Notes under the pieces: model-generated
Database searches by the model: none
The model's input: only the letters and a program-made list of their open reading frames with translations
What the model was told of the DNA's origin: nothing
Made by a program: the position numbers and the translations under genes
Shown here: positions 24,411-32,318 of the stretch, one piece after another
Position numbering within the stretch: position 1 is the stretch's first letter
Layout: every line of letters starts with the position of its first letter
Source of the DNA: Tardiphaga sp051811025
Lineage (GTDB): Bacteria; Pseudomonadota; Alphaproteobacteria; Rhizobiales; Xanthobacteraceae
Reading direction: 5' to 3'
Assembly: GCF_051811025.1 (NCBI RefSeq)
Contig: NZ_JBPWQE010000001.1
Location: forward strand, 5,456,001-5,520,000
DNA: 64,000 bases

Positions 24411-25855
24411 ACCGCCAGCGGCCGCGGCGGCTGGCGCAATTGCTCCGGCGGATTCATCGGCTCCGGCGGTATCATCCCGATCAGTGCCTTGCGGTCGGCG
24501 ACGGCGTTGTGGAATTGCTCAAGCGCAATGTTGAAGGCTGTCAGCGTGCCTTCCTCGATGGCACCGTGCTCGTAGCAATTCAGCGTATGACGCAGAATAT
24601 CGTCGGCCTCCGCCTGCATCGTATCGAGCTCTTCGAGCGACTCGCTCTTGCGCGCGGCGGCGATCATGTCGAGCAGACGATCGCGCTCCGACACATTCAC
24701 GTTGCGCTCGTCCTTCTTCAGATAGCTCGCGAACCAGGCGCCGATCGAGCCCATCGCCGAGAGCCCCATCAGGCTCCACCAGATGTAATCGCTGTAGCGA
24801 TCGAGGAAGGTTTTTTCTTCGCCATCCACATAGGCGGCCGCGCCGGGATGCACGGGGATCACCGCATCCTTGTCGGTATCCGGCGTCTCGATCTTCGCCG
24901 CCAGCGGGAAGTCGTTGATGATCTGCTGACGGATCGCAAACAGCTGCCGCGTGAAGGCGGCAATGGTCACATCCGACAGGCTCTGCCGTGCCACGATGTG
25001 ATGCGAGAAGCTGATGGTCTTGACGTCATCGTCCGGCCGCGCCGGCGCGCCGCCGAATGCGCCTGCAGGAATTTCCGATGATTCATACATCGGGAAATTC
25101 TGCGCGATGGCTTCGGCCGAATCGATCGCGAGGAAAGTCGGCGTGCCATCGCGGCTCGAAGCCTGGATGGCGTCATTGGTGATCTTGCTGTTCACCGGGC
25201 CGGCCGCAATGAACGCATCGACCTTCTGGTCCTTCACCGCCTCGGCCACTTCGGTGGTCGAGAACTGCACGATGGTGACCTTGGCCGGATCGACGCCGTA
25301 TTGCCGCAGGATAATGTTGAGCAGATTGACGTTGGCCTGCGTCTTGCCGATCACGCCGACGCGCCGGCCGGCGAGCTGCGAGAATTTGGTGATCTTCGGC
25401 CCGGACTTCTTGCCCTTGGCGGCCGGCGGCACCCAGATCACGGCGACATTCTTGCGCAGCGTGGCGACGGCGCGCGCGTTCTTCGGCACTTCGAGATCGC
25501 CGCGAATGATCGCGAGATCGGCCTTGCCATCCGCGAGCGCCTTGGCGCTGGCGGTGGCGCCTTCGGTGAGGATCGGTCGCAGCCGGACGGTATAGTGATC
25601 GCGCGAGAACGACTGCACCAGCGCCTGCACGACCTTGACGTCGTCGCTGTTCGGCGGACCGACGGCGATCCGCAGCGGCACCGGCTTCATAGCGAAGTAG
25701 TAAGCGCCGGCCACGGCCGCGACGATCGCCAGCGTCCCCGCCAGCGTGATCAGCGTCATCTTGCGCCGGATCGACCGCGGCGACGGCGGTCCCACCGGCC
25801 CGATAACATCGGGACCGTCTGCCATGGATCTGGAAAACAATCGCTTCAAATTCAT
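24407..25855 (-). CDS. membrane-anchored TAXI-family solute-binding protein
   Basis: A 482-residue protein. After a short cytoplasmic N-terminus a single helix (about 36-57, LITLAGTLAIVAAVAGAYYFA) anchors a TAXI-type binding domain: LRIAVGPPNSDDVKVVQALV, DLAIIRGD, GRRVGVIGKTQANVNLLNIIL and KVDAFIAAGPVNS. A second helix (about 372-395, YIWWSLMGLSAMGSIGAWFASYL) is followed by about 85 helical, charged cytoplasmic residues. No TRAP permease is encoded nearby, so this may be a sensor or accessory protein and not a transporter subunit. I use the ATG at 25855 (MNLKRLF); the frame stays open another 27 codons. The stop overlaps the PepSY gene by four bases. Confidence 0.85.
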   Translation of the reverse strand: MNLKRLFSRSMADGPDVIGPVGPPSPRSIRRKMTLITLAGTLAIVAAVAGAYYFAMKPVPLRIAVGPPNSDDVKVVQALVQSFSRDHYTVRLRPILTEGATASAKALADGKADLAIIRGDLEVPKNARAVATLRKNVAVIWVPPAAKGKKSGPKITKFSQLAGRRVGVIGKTQANVNLLNIILRQYGVDPAKVTIVQFSTTEVAEAVKDQKVDAFIAAGPVNSKITNDAIQASSRDGTPTFLAIDSAEAIAQNFPMYESSEIPAGAFGGAPARPDDDVKTISFSHHIVARQSLSDVTIAAFTRQLFAIRQQIINDFPLAAKIETPDTDKDAVIPVHPGAAAYVDGEEKTFLDRYSDYIWWSLMGLSAMGSIGAWFASYLKKDERNVNVSERDRLLDMIAAARKSESLEELDTMQAEADDILRHTLNCYEHGAIEEGTLTAFNIALEQFHNAVADRKALIGMIPPEPMNPPEQLRQPPRPLAV

Positions 25856-26032
25856 CTGCGCCAAATGGGTTCGAGCGACAATGTAGCAAAGTTTCGGGTC
25901 GACGCGCCGTTCCAACGGCAGCATGGTTACCGGCACGCTTGATTACCGTTCTGCATGCGCGGCATTTGCTGCCTTATTGTGGCATGGATCCCAACTGTGT
26001 CACCGGGCGTTAGAGTAAAGTTCAAGTGAAGC

Positions 26033-26038
26033 AGGAGG
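26033..26038 (+). promoter_or_regulatory. strong Shine-Dalgarno fixing the phhB start
   Basis: A perfect AGGAGG sits five bases before the ATG at 26044. This rules in favour of that ATG over the GTG at 26026, which lies upstream of the ribosome-binding site. Confidence 0.8.
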
Positions 26039-26043
26039 TTGGC

Positions 26044-26349
26044 ATGGTGGAACGACTCTCGGCCGAGGCCCGCAAGGCGGCGCTGAAGGAGCTCTCGGGC
26101 TGGAGCGAGGTTTCCGGGCGCGATGCCATCGCCCGGACCTTCACGTTCAAGGACTTCAACGAGGCCTTCGGCTTCATGGCGCGGGTCGCTCTGGTCGCCG
26201 AGAAGAGCGACCACCATCCGGAATGGCGCAATGTTTACAAGACGGTGGAGGTAGTACTGTCCACCCACGACGCTGACGGCGTGACCAAGCGCGATGTCGA
26301 TCTGGCGAAGGCCATGAATACCATCGCCGGGCAACTCGGCCACTCCTGA
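26044..26349 (+). CDS. phhB: 4a-hydroxytetrahydrobiopterin dehydratase (pterin-4a-carbinolamine dehydratase)
   Basis: A 101-residue enzyme that dehydrates 4a-hydroxytetrahydropterin so that the cofactor of aromatic amino acid hydroxylases can be recycled. The active-site signature EKSDHHPEW (53-61, with His57/His58) and the following VYKTVEVVLSTHDADGVTKRDVDLAK are typical. No phenylalanine hydroxylase gene is adjacent; in many bacteria without that enzyme the protein may work on molybdopterin or folate derivatives instead. The start is set by the AGGAGG at 26033. Confidence 0.95.
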   Translation: MVERLSAEARKAALKELSGWSEVSGRDAIARTFTFKDFNEAFGFMARVALVAEKSDHHPEWRNVYKTVEVVLSTHDADGVTKRDVDLAKAMNTIAGQLGHS

Positions 26350-26430
26350 GCGTTGCTGAACGTTGCGACCGCCGCGCCAAATCACCATTTAATCGGAACG
26401 CTGCAAACTGCAGCCGTGAGGACATTGCCG

Positions 26431-26814
26431 ATGGCAACCGACCACAGCGTGGGCTTCGAGCCAGCCGATGAACTGGCCAAAGACCGCGAAAGCGTACGCA
26501 AGCAGTTCTGGCGCAAGCTGAAGAAGCTGGCCGTCAAGGTGCCTTTCGCCGAAGACTTGCTGGCCGCTTATTACTGCGCCTTCGACCGGCAGACGCCGCG
26601 TCATGTCCAGGCGGCGCTGCTCGGCGCCATCGCCTATTTCGTGCTGCCGTTCGATTTCGTGCCAGACATGCTGCCGGTTCTGGGATTCACGGACGATGCC
26701 GCGGTGCTGGCGACAGCTTTGCGCATGGTGGCGAGCCACATCAACGAGGACCATCGCGCGGCTGCCAGAGCGGCCATCGCACGTGGATTGGCGAAAGGTG
26801 AAACGGACGCGTAA
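26431..26814 (+). CDS. YkvA/DUF1232-family membrane-associated protein
   Basis: A 127-residue protein with the DUF1232 core AALLGAIAYFVLPFDFVPDMLPVLGFTDDAAVLATALRMV, in which the hydrophobic helix and the PxDxxPD..P..G..DD pattern define the family. The N-terminal 50 residues are charged. I start at the ATG at 26431 (MATDHS); the frame is open from 26353. It follows phhB by 81 bases. Function unknown; some members are induced with transport systems. Confidence 0.85.
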   Translation: MATDHSVGFEPADELAKDRESVRKQFWRKLKKLAVKVPFAEDLLAAYYCAFDRQTPRHVQAALLGAIAYFVLPFDFVPDMLPVLGFTDDAAVLATALRMVASHINEDHRAAARAAIARGLAKGETDA

Positions 26815-26836
26815 TCCGCGTCCGCCTCATTCAGCT

Positions 26837-27811
26837 TTATGGATGAAGGATCACTTTGCCCATGGCCTGACGGCCCGCCAGTACCTTCAAGGCATCGGCG
26901 GTCTTGGCCAGCGGGAAGGTCCGGTCGACGTGGGATGAGATCTTCCCTTCGGCGGCCCACTTCACCAGCTTTTCAAGATTGGCGCGGTTCTTCTCGGGGT
27001 TCTGCCGCACCCATGCGCCCCAGAACACGCCGCGGATGTCGCAACCTTTCAGCAGCGCGAGATTGAGCGGCATTTTCGGAATGTCACCGGCAGCGAAGCC
27101 GATCACCAGGAAGCGGCCCTCCCAAGCGATGGCACGGAGCGATGCTTCGGCATATTTGCCACCAACCGGATCGAAGATGATGTCGACACCCTTGCCATCG
27201 GTCAGCTTCTTCAGACCTTCTTTCAGATCTTCGGTCGCGTAGTTCAGTCCGATATCCGCGCCGTGCTTCTTGGCGAATTCAAGCTTCTCATCCGACGAAG
27301 CGCAAGCGATGACCTTGAGGCCGAGCAGCTTGCCGAGTTCGCACGCCGCGAGGCCGGTGCCGCCGGCAGCACCGAGCACGGCCAGCGTTTCGCCGGGCTT
27401 CGGGCTGGCGCGGTCTTCCAGCGCATGCAGCGCGGTGCCGTAAGTGATGATCACGCCGGCGGCGCGGTCGAAATCGAGATTGTCGGGAATCTTCACGGCG
27501 GATGCCGCAGGCACCGCGATCTTTTCACGGGCGCCATTGTGGCCCACGGAGGCGACCACACGGTCGCCGACCTTGAGACCGGTCACACCGCTGCCGATGC
27601 TCTCGATGACACCAGCGACTTCCGCAGCCGGCGAGAACGGGAACGGCGGCTTGATCTGGTACTTGCCCTGGATCATCAGGATATCGAAGAAATTCAGCGC
27701 AGCGGCCTTGATCGCGATGACGACCTGACCGTCGGCGGCGACGGGATCATCGATATCGGCGAAAACGAGATCGTCGGGTTCGCAGAACTGCGAGCAGAGA
27801 ATGGCTTTCAT
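26837..27811 (-). CDS. NADPH:quinone oxidoreductase family protein (MDR superfamily)
   Basis: A 324-residue zinc-free medium-chain reductase. It has the N-terminal catalytic fold (FFDILMIQGKYQIKPPFPFSPAAEVAGVIESIG) and the nucleotide-binding AVLGAAGGTGLAACELGKLLG, with KHGADIGLNY and VDIIFDPVGG following. No catalytic or structural zinc cysteines are visible. The family reduces quinones or enoyl compounds with NADPH; the natural substrate is unclear. It is convergent with the YkvA gene (22 bases apart) and divergent from the SDR at 27930. Confidence 0.92.
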   Translation of the reverse strand: MKAILCSQFCEPDDLVFADIDDPVAADGQVVIAIKAAALNFFDILMIQGKYQIKPPFPFSPAAEVAGVIESIGSGVTGLKVGDRVVASVGHNGAREKIAVPAASAVKIPDNLDFDRAAGVIITYGTALHALEDRASPKPGETLAVLGAAGGTGLAACELGKLLGLKVIACASSDEKLEFAKKHGADIGLNYATEDLKEGLKKLTDGKGVDIIFDPVGGKYAEASLRAIAWEGRFLVIGFAAGDIPKMPLNLALLKGCDIRGVFWGAWVRQNPEKNRANLEKLVKWAAEGKISSHVDRTFPLAKTADALKVLAGRQAMGKVILHP

Positions 27812-27929
27812 CTGATCATCTGACCTTCGGCTTGAGACAGTTGAAGGGAGTCATGCCGGATTTGACGGCGCGCTACAATCTGATTCGAGAAAAGGTAATT
27901 CCGCCCTGCGGCCAAACGAGGAACCGTCC

Positions 27930-28769
27930 ATGTTCGAGACAACGCTGCTCGCCAACAAGCGCATTCTGGTCACAGGTGGCGGCTCCGGCCTCGGTGCGTC
28001 CATGAGTCGCCGCTTCGCGGAACTGGGCGCCGAGATCGTTCTCTGCGGCCGCCGACTTGAATTGCTCGAACAGACTGCGGCGCAACTGCGGACCGATTTC
28101 GGCGGCAAGGTCAGCGTCATCCGATGCGACATTCGCGACGCCGCCGCGGTCGAGACGATGATGGAAACAATCTGGCGCGACGGGCCGCTCGACGTCCTCG
28201 TCAACAATGCTGCGGCGACCTTCATCGCACAGAGCGAACATCTCTCCGCCCGCGCCGCCGACGCGATCCTCGCGCCGACGCTGCATGGCGCGATGTATTG
28301 CACGCTCGAAGCCGGACGGCGCTGGATCGCTGGACACCACAAGGGCGTCGTGCTGAGCATCCTCTCGACATCGACCATTACCGGCCGCGCTTTCACGGTG
28401 CCATCGGCGATGGCCAAATCCGGACTCCTTGCAATAACGAAGTCGCTCGCGGTGGAGTGGGGACCTCGTGGCATCCGCACCGTTGCCATCGCGCCCGGAC
28501 CGTTCCCCACCGCTGGCGCAACCGGGCAACTGCGGCCCGAGGGACGCGACAACGGCCCCGCGGCACAAAACCCGCTCGGCCGTGTCGGCGACCACCGCGA
28601 ACTTGCCAATCTCGCCAGCTTCCTGATTTCCGATCAGGCCGGCTATATCAATGGCGAGATGGTGGTGCAGGACGGCGGCGCACACCTGCGCGCATCTGGC
28701 GTAGAGGATCTGCTGCAGTGGAGCGATGCGCAGTGGGCGGCGCAACGTGCGGCGCGCACCAAGAACTGA
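27930..28769 (+). CDS. SDR oxidoreductase of the 2,4-dienoyl-CoA reductase type
   Basis: A 279-residue SDR. Cofactor site TGGGSGLG (15-22), CGRRLELLEQ after the second strand (NADPH type) and NNAA (92-95) are present. The classical Tyr of YxxxK is replaced: TVPSAMAKSG gives Ser159-x3-Lys163, matching the VPSA(S/A)AKAG pattern of DECR-type reductases that act on dienoyl-CoA esters in unsaturated fatty acid breakdown. WGPRGIRTVAIAPGPFPTAGA and QDGGAHL near the end fit that group. No beta-oxidation genes are adjacent, so the substrate is inferred from family only. Confidence 0.85.
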   Translation: MFETTLLANKRILVTGGGSGLGASMSRRFAELGAEIVLCGRRLELLEQTAAQLRTDFGGKVSVIRCDIRDAAAVETMMETIWRDGPLDVLVNNAAATFIAQSEHLSARAADAILAPTLHGAMYCTLEAGRRWIAGHHKGVVLSILSTSTITGRAFTVPSAMAKSGLLAITKSLAVEWGPRGIRTVAIAPGPFPTAGATGQLRPEGRDNGPAAQNPLGRVGDHRELANLASFLISDQAGYINGEMVVQDGGAHLRASGVEDLLQWSDAQWAAQRAARTKN

Positions 28770-28983
28770 GCCGAAGGCTGGACAAAAAACTGAGGATGAC
28801 CCTTGCGCCATCAGCGCGCAGCAAGGCAAGGACTGCTATCCTTGCGGGAGTCGCGTCTGCCTTTTCAAGAAAGCGATTTGCGGATATGGCAGACATCGTG
28901 ACGTCAGCGATTCCAGATCGTCTTGGTAAAGCCGTCTTGTTGCGAGCCATCTTCCAGTCACAATGATAGAGGATCGAGACTTG

Positions 28984-29607
28984 ATGTCCGTGCGGCGATT
29001 CCTGACAGTTGTGTCGATAAGTGTAGCGATGGTCGGTATCTCCGATCTTGCGCAGGCGCAGAGCGCTGCATCGAAGGGCAAGGCCGCCGCACCACCGAAG
29101 GCAGCACCCACACCGGCGAAGCCCGCAGCGGCAGCGCCTGCTGCAGCAGCGGGTGGCGCAGAGCCCACGCTGGTCGGACAGTTCGGCTCGTGGGGCGCCT
29201 ACACCGCAACACCGAACGGCAAGAAAGTCTGCTTCGCGCTGGCCAAGCCGGCATCGTCGAAAACCAATCCGGCGAACCGCCCGCGCGATCCCGCTTACGC
29301 CTTCATCTCGACCCGCCCGGCCGAGAAGGTGACCAACGAAGTCTCGATCATGATCGGCTATCAATTGAAGCCGGGCTCCGAGTCCACGCTGGAAGTCGGC
29401 GGCGCGCGCTATGCGATGTACACGCAGGGCGACGGGCTCTGGATCAAGAATGCCGCCGAGGAAGAGCGCATGGTGGAAGCCCTGCGCAAGGCGGCCGACG
29501 TGACCGTGAAGGGCGTCTCCGCCAAGGGCACAGAGACCACCGACACGTTTTCGCTGAAGGGTCTGGCCCAGGCGCTGGACCGTCTGGCGCAGGATTGCCG
29601 GCGGTAA
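28984..29607 (+). CDS. invasion-associated locus B (IalB) family protein
   Basis: A 207-residue exported protein. The signal peptide (MSVRRFLTVVSISVAMVGISDLAQAQ) is followed by a flexible Ala/Pro/Lys-rich linker (about residues 27-58) and then the IalB domain: GQFGSWGAYTATPNGKKVCFAL, AYAFISTRP, VSIMIGYQLKPGSESTLEVGGARYAMYTQGDGLWI and a C-terminal FSLKGLAQALDRLAQDC. Two Cys residues (VCFAL and the last QDC) could form a disulfide. I use the ATG at 28984, which has AGAGG about eight bases upstream, over the in-frame ATG at 28963. The name comes from a Bartonella factor; in free-living relatives the role is unknown and is probably envelope-related. Confidence 0.9.
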   Translation: MSVRRFLTVVSISVAMVGISDLAQAQSAASKGKAAAPPKAAPTPAKPAAAAPAAAAGGAEPTLVGQFGSWGAYTATPNGKKVCFALAKPASSKTNPANRPRDPAYAFISTRPAEKVTNEVSIMIGYQLKPGSESTLEVGGARYAMYTQGDGLWIKNAAEEERMVEALRKAADVTVKGVSAKGTETTDTFSLKGLAQALDRLAQDCRR

Positions 29608-29745
29608 TTGCCGCCAAAACTCCGGCTAAATCCTTGTCGCCGTTAATATTGCCGCATTTCGCGCCTTTTCATTCGGGCGCGAAAAGCTTATTTGAGGTCG
29701 GCCTGTTTAAGGCCAGATTTCCCGTGACATCATAGATCGAACGCC

Positions 29746-30990
29746 ATGACCCCCGTTTCAGCCGAGGCCGGTTCCGCCATCGACGCTTCCCGCGCATTGC
29801 CCGCGGGCGAGATGCCGCTGGAGAAGATCGCCACCGAAACCTATGTCCCGCTGGCCAAGCCATCGCTGATCGGCCTGTCGCGCGCGGAAATCGCCGAAAA
29901 GCTCGGTTCCATCGGCGTGGCCGCAGCCCAGCGCAAGATGCGGACGCAGCAGATCTGGCACTGGATGTATGTCCGGGGCGTCCAGACCTTTGCCGAAATG
30001 TCCAGCATTTCCAAAGGCATGCGCGAAGACCTCGAGAAGCATTTCACGGTGGCACGGCCCGAGGTCGTGGTCGAGCAAATCTCCAATGACGGCACTCGCA
30101 AATGGCTGCTGCGGCTGCCTTCAGGCACCGCCGGCGAGAAGGCCCATGAGGTCGAGTGCGTCTATATCCCCGAGACCGACCGCGGCACGCTCTGCGTCTC
30201 GTCGCAGGTCGGCTGCACCCTGAACTGCTCGTTCTGCCACACCGGTACCCAGCGGCTGGTGCGCAATCTGACGGCCGGCGAGATCGTCGGCCAGATCATG
30301 GTTGCCCGCGACCGCCTGGGTGACTGGGCCGACCGCGAGACCCCGGACGGCAACCGCCGCGTCACCAATATCGTGATGATGGGCATGGGCGAGCCGCTCT
30401 ACAATTTCGATGCGGTGCGCGACGCGCTGCTGATCGTCTCCGACAATGAAGGCATCGGCATCTCGCGCCGGCGCATCACGCTGTCGACCTCCGGTGTGGT
30501 GCCGAACATTGCGCGCACCGGCGACGAGATCGGCGTCATGCTGGCGATCTCGCTGCATGCAGTGCGCGACGAGCTGCGCAACGAACTGGTGCCGCTCAAC
30601 AAGAAATATCCGCTCGAACAGCTGATGCAGGCCTGCCGCGATTATCCCGGCGCCTCCAACGCACGGCGCATCACGTTCGAATATGTGATGCTGAAGGGCG
30701 TGAACGACTCGCTGGAAGATGCCAAGCTGTTGGTCAAGATGCTCAAGGGCATCCATGCCAAGATCAACCTGATCCCGTTCAATCCGTGGCCCGGCACGCG
30801 CTACGAATGTTCGGACTGGGACCAGATCGAGAAGTTCTCCGAATACATCTTCAATGCCGGCTATTCCTCGCCAGTGCGCACCCCGCGCGGCCGCGACATT
30901 CTGGCCGCCTGCGGCCAGTTAAAGTCGGAGACCGAGAAACTGTCGGCGCGTGAGCGTCAGGCTTTGCGCGCGATGGCGATGACGGACTGA
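29746..30990 (+). CDS. rlmN: dual-specificity 23S rRNA A2503 / tRNA A37 C2-methyltransferase
   Basis: A 414-residue radical SAM enzyme that methylates A2503 in 23S rRNA and A37 in some tRNAs. The iron-sulfur cluster is bound by Cys157-x3-Cys161-x2-Cys164 in GCTLNCSFCHTGTQ. The resolving Cys389 sits in the C-terminal DILAACGQL. MGMGEPLYN, the SAM-binding GG-like region and ITLSTSGVVPNI are conserved. The N-terminal 50 residues before FAEMSSI are longer than in enteric enzymes, as is common in alphaproteobacteria. The next gene starts two bases after the stop. Confidence 0.97.
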   Translation: MTPVSAEAGSAIDASRALPAGEMPLEKIATETYVPLAKPSLIGLSRAEIAEKLGSIGVAAAQRKMRTQQIWHWMYVRGVQTFAEMSSISKGMREDLEKHFTVARPEVVVEQISNDGTRKWLLRLPSGTAGEKAHEVECVYIPETDRGTLCVSSQVGCTLNCSFCHTGTQRLVRNLTAGEIVGQIMVARDRLGDWADRETPDGNRRVTNIVMMGMGEPLYNFDAVRDALLIVSDNEGIGISRRRITLSTSGVVPNIARTGDEIGVMLAISLHAVRDELRNELVPLNKKYPLEQLMQACRDYPGASNARRITFEYVMLKGVNDSLEDAKLLVKMLKGIHAKINLIPFNPWPGTRYECSDWDQIEKFSEYIFNAGYSSPVRTPRGRDILAACGQLKSETEKLSARERQALRAMAMTD

Positions 30991-30992
30991 CG

Positions 30993-31469
30993 ATGGCGCT
31001 GATCGGCCGCCTGTTCGTCATCTTTCTCGGCTTCTGCGCAGCATATCTTGTCGGCGGCGCGATCGTGGTGTTCTCGATCCTGTTTCCGGAGCTCAGCGCG
31101 CTCGATACCGGCGTCATCGATCCCAACACCATCAATATCCTGCTTGGCTTCGGCTTCATCTTCATCAGCGGCTTCGCGCTGATCCCGGCGATACTCGTCG
31201 TCCTCATTACCGAGGCCTTCTACATTCGCAGCGTTATCGTCTATGCGCTCGGCGGCGCGGCGGTCGGGCTCGCCTGCTATCTCGGTCTGATTCCCTATGA
31301 CCCTGCCACGATGAGTTTCGACGGCATTGTGCGGCGGCATCTCGAAGTGATGACCGGCGCGGGTATCGTTGCCGGACTGATCTACTGGGTGATCGCCGGC
31401 CGCAACGCCGGCGCCTGGCGGCAGCCACGGCGCGCACCACCGCAGCCCGATGTCGCGGCCGGCCCCTAG
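30993..31469 (+). CDS. small integral membrane protein, unknown function
   Basis: A 158-residue protein with four predicted membrane helices (about 5-30, 47-73, 78-98, 116-135) and a Pro/Arg-rich cytoplasmic tail (WRQPRRAPPQPDVAAGP). I know no named family. It begins two bases after rlmN, so the two are very likely cotranscribed and probably translationally coupled. It lies just before the PAP2 phosphatase gene. The codon pattern and hydrophobicity support a real gene. Confidence 0.75.
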   Translation: MALIGRLFVIFLGFCAAYLVGGAIVVFSILFPELSALDTGVIDPNTINILLGFGFIFISGFALIPAILVVLITEAFYIRSVIVYALGGAAVGLACYLGLIPYDPATMSFDGIVRRHLEVMTGAGIVAGLIYWVIAGRNAGAWRQPRRAPPQPDVAAGP

Positions 31470-31514
31470 TGCACTGCCTTTCCTTCAACTCCTGCCTCGG
31501 TTAAACCGCCCGCT

Positions 31515-32318
31515 ATGAACCGGACCGGACTCCTCATCGCGCTTGGGCTGTTTGCCGCCATTGCCATTGTCTTCGGAGTCTGGCCCGAACTCGACCTCAA
31601 GCTCGCGGCACTGTTCTACGATCCCGCGACCAGACGCTTCCCCACAACGTCGCTGCCCTATGCGCAGTTCGCCCGCGATGCGGCGATGTGGATCGCATGG
31701 GCCTTTGTCGCGCCCTCGATCCTCGCGCTGATCGTGAAGCTGATCTGGCCCAACCGGCCGCTGCTGGTGAAAGGCCGCACCGCGGCCTTCCTGATCCTCA
31801 CCATGCTGATGTCGGCCGGAGTCCTGACCAATCTGACCTTCAAGACCTTCTGGAGCCGCCCGCGGCCGGTGATGGTCTCCGAATTCAATGGTCCCTGGCA
31901 GTTCAAGGCCTGGTGGGATCCGACCGGTCAGTGCGGCCGCAACTGCTCGTTCTTCTCCGGTGAGGGCGCCACGGCGTTCTGGACCTACGCTCCGGCCGCG
32001 CTCGCGCCGCCGTCGCTGCGGCCCTATGCCTATGTTGCGGCGACGGCGTTCGGGATCGCCACATCCGGCTGGCGGATGGCTTTCGGCGGCCATTTCTTTA
32101 CCGACGTGACCATCGCCGGGCTGGTCTCATTCCTGGTCATCTGGTTGATTCACGGATGGATTTACCGCTGGCCCTCGACCCGCAAGACTGACGAGGAGAT
32201 CGATGCTGCGTTGACGCGCTTTGCCTGGCCGGGCTATCGCTGGCGGCAGAAATTGCGCGGTCGTGACGTCGGCCCCGCGCCCAATTCAACCGAAATTTCC
32301 CGATTGGACGTTCGATGA
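31515..32318 (+). CDS. PAP2-family membrane phosphatase (lipid-phosphatase-like)
   Basis: A 267-residue membrane protein with about six helices. The three PAP2 motifs are present but variant: KTFWSRPRP (motif 1), FFSGEGATAFW where the usual SGH is SGE (motif 2), and RMAFGGHFFTDV with catalytic Arg, His and Asp (motif 3). The SGE variant is what I recall for some rhizobial lipid A phosphatases, so a role in trimming lipid A or another lipid phosphate in the periplasm is possible but unproven. Two Cys (GQCGRNCSF) lie in the loop before motif 2. The stop overlaps the argG start by four bases. Confidence 0.85.
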   Translation: MNRTGLLIALGLFAAIAIVFGVWPELDLKLAALFYDPATRRFPTTSLPYAQFARDAAMWIAWAFVAPSILALIVKLIWPNRPLLVKGRTAAFLILTMLMSAGVLTNLTFKTFWSRPRPVMVSEFNGPWQFKAWWDPTGQCGRNCSFFSGEGATAFWTYAPAALAPPSLRPYAYVAATAFGIATSGWRMAFGGHFFTDVTIAGLVSFLVIWLIHGWIYRWPSTRKTDEEIDAALTRFAWPGYRWRQKLRGRDVGPAPNSTEISRLDVR

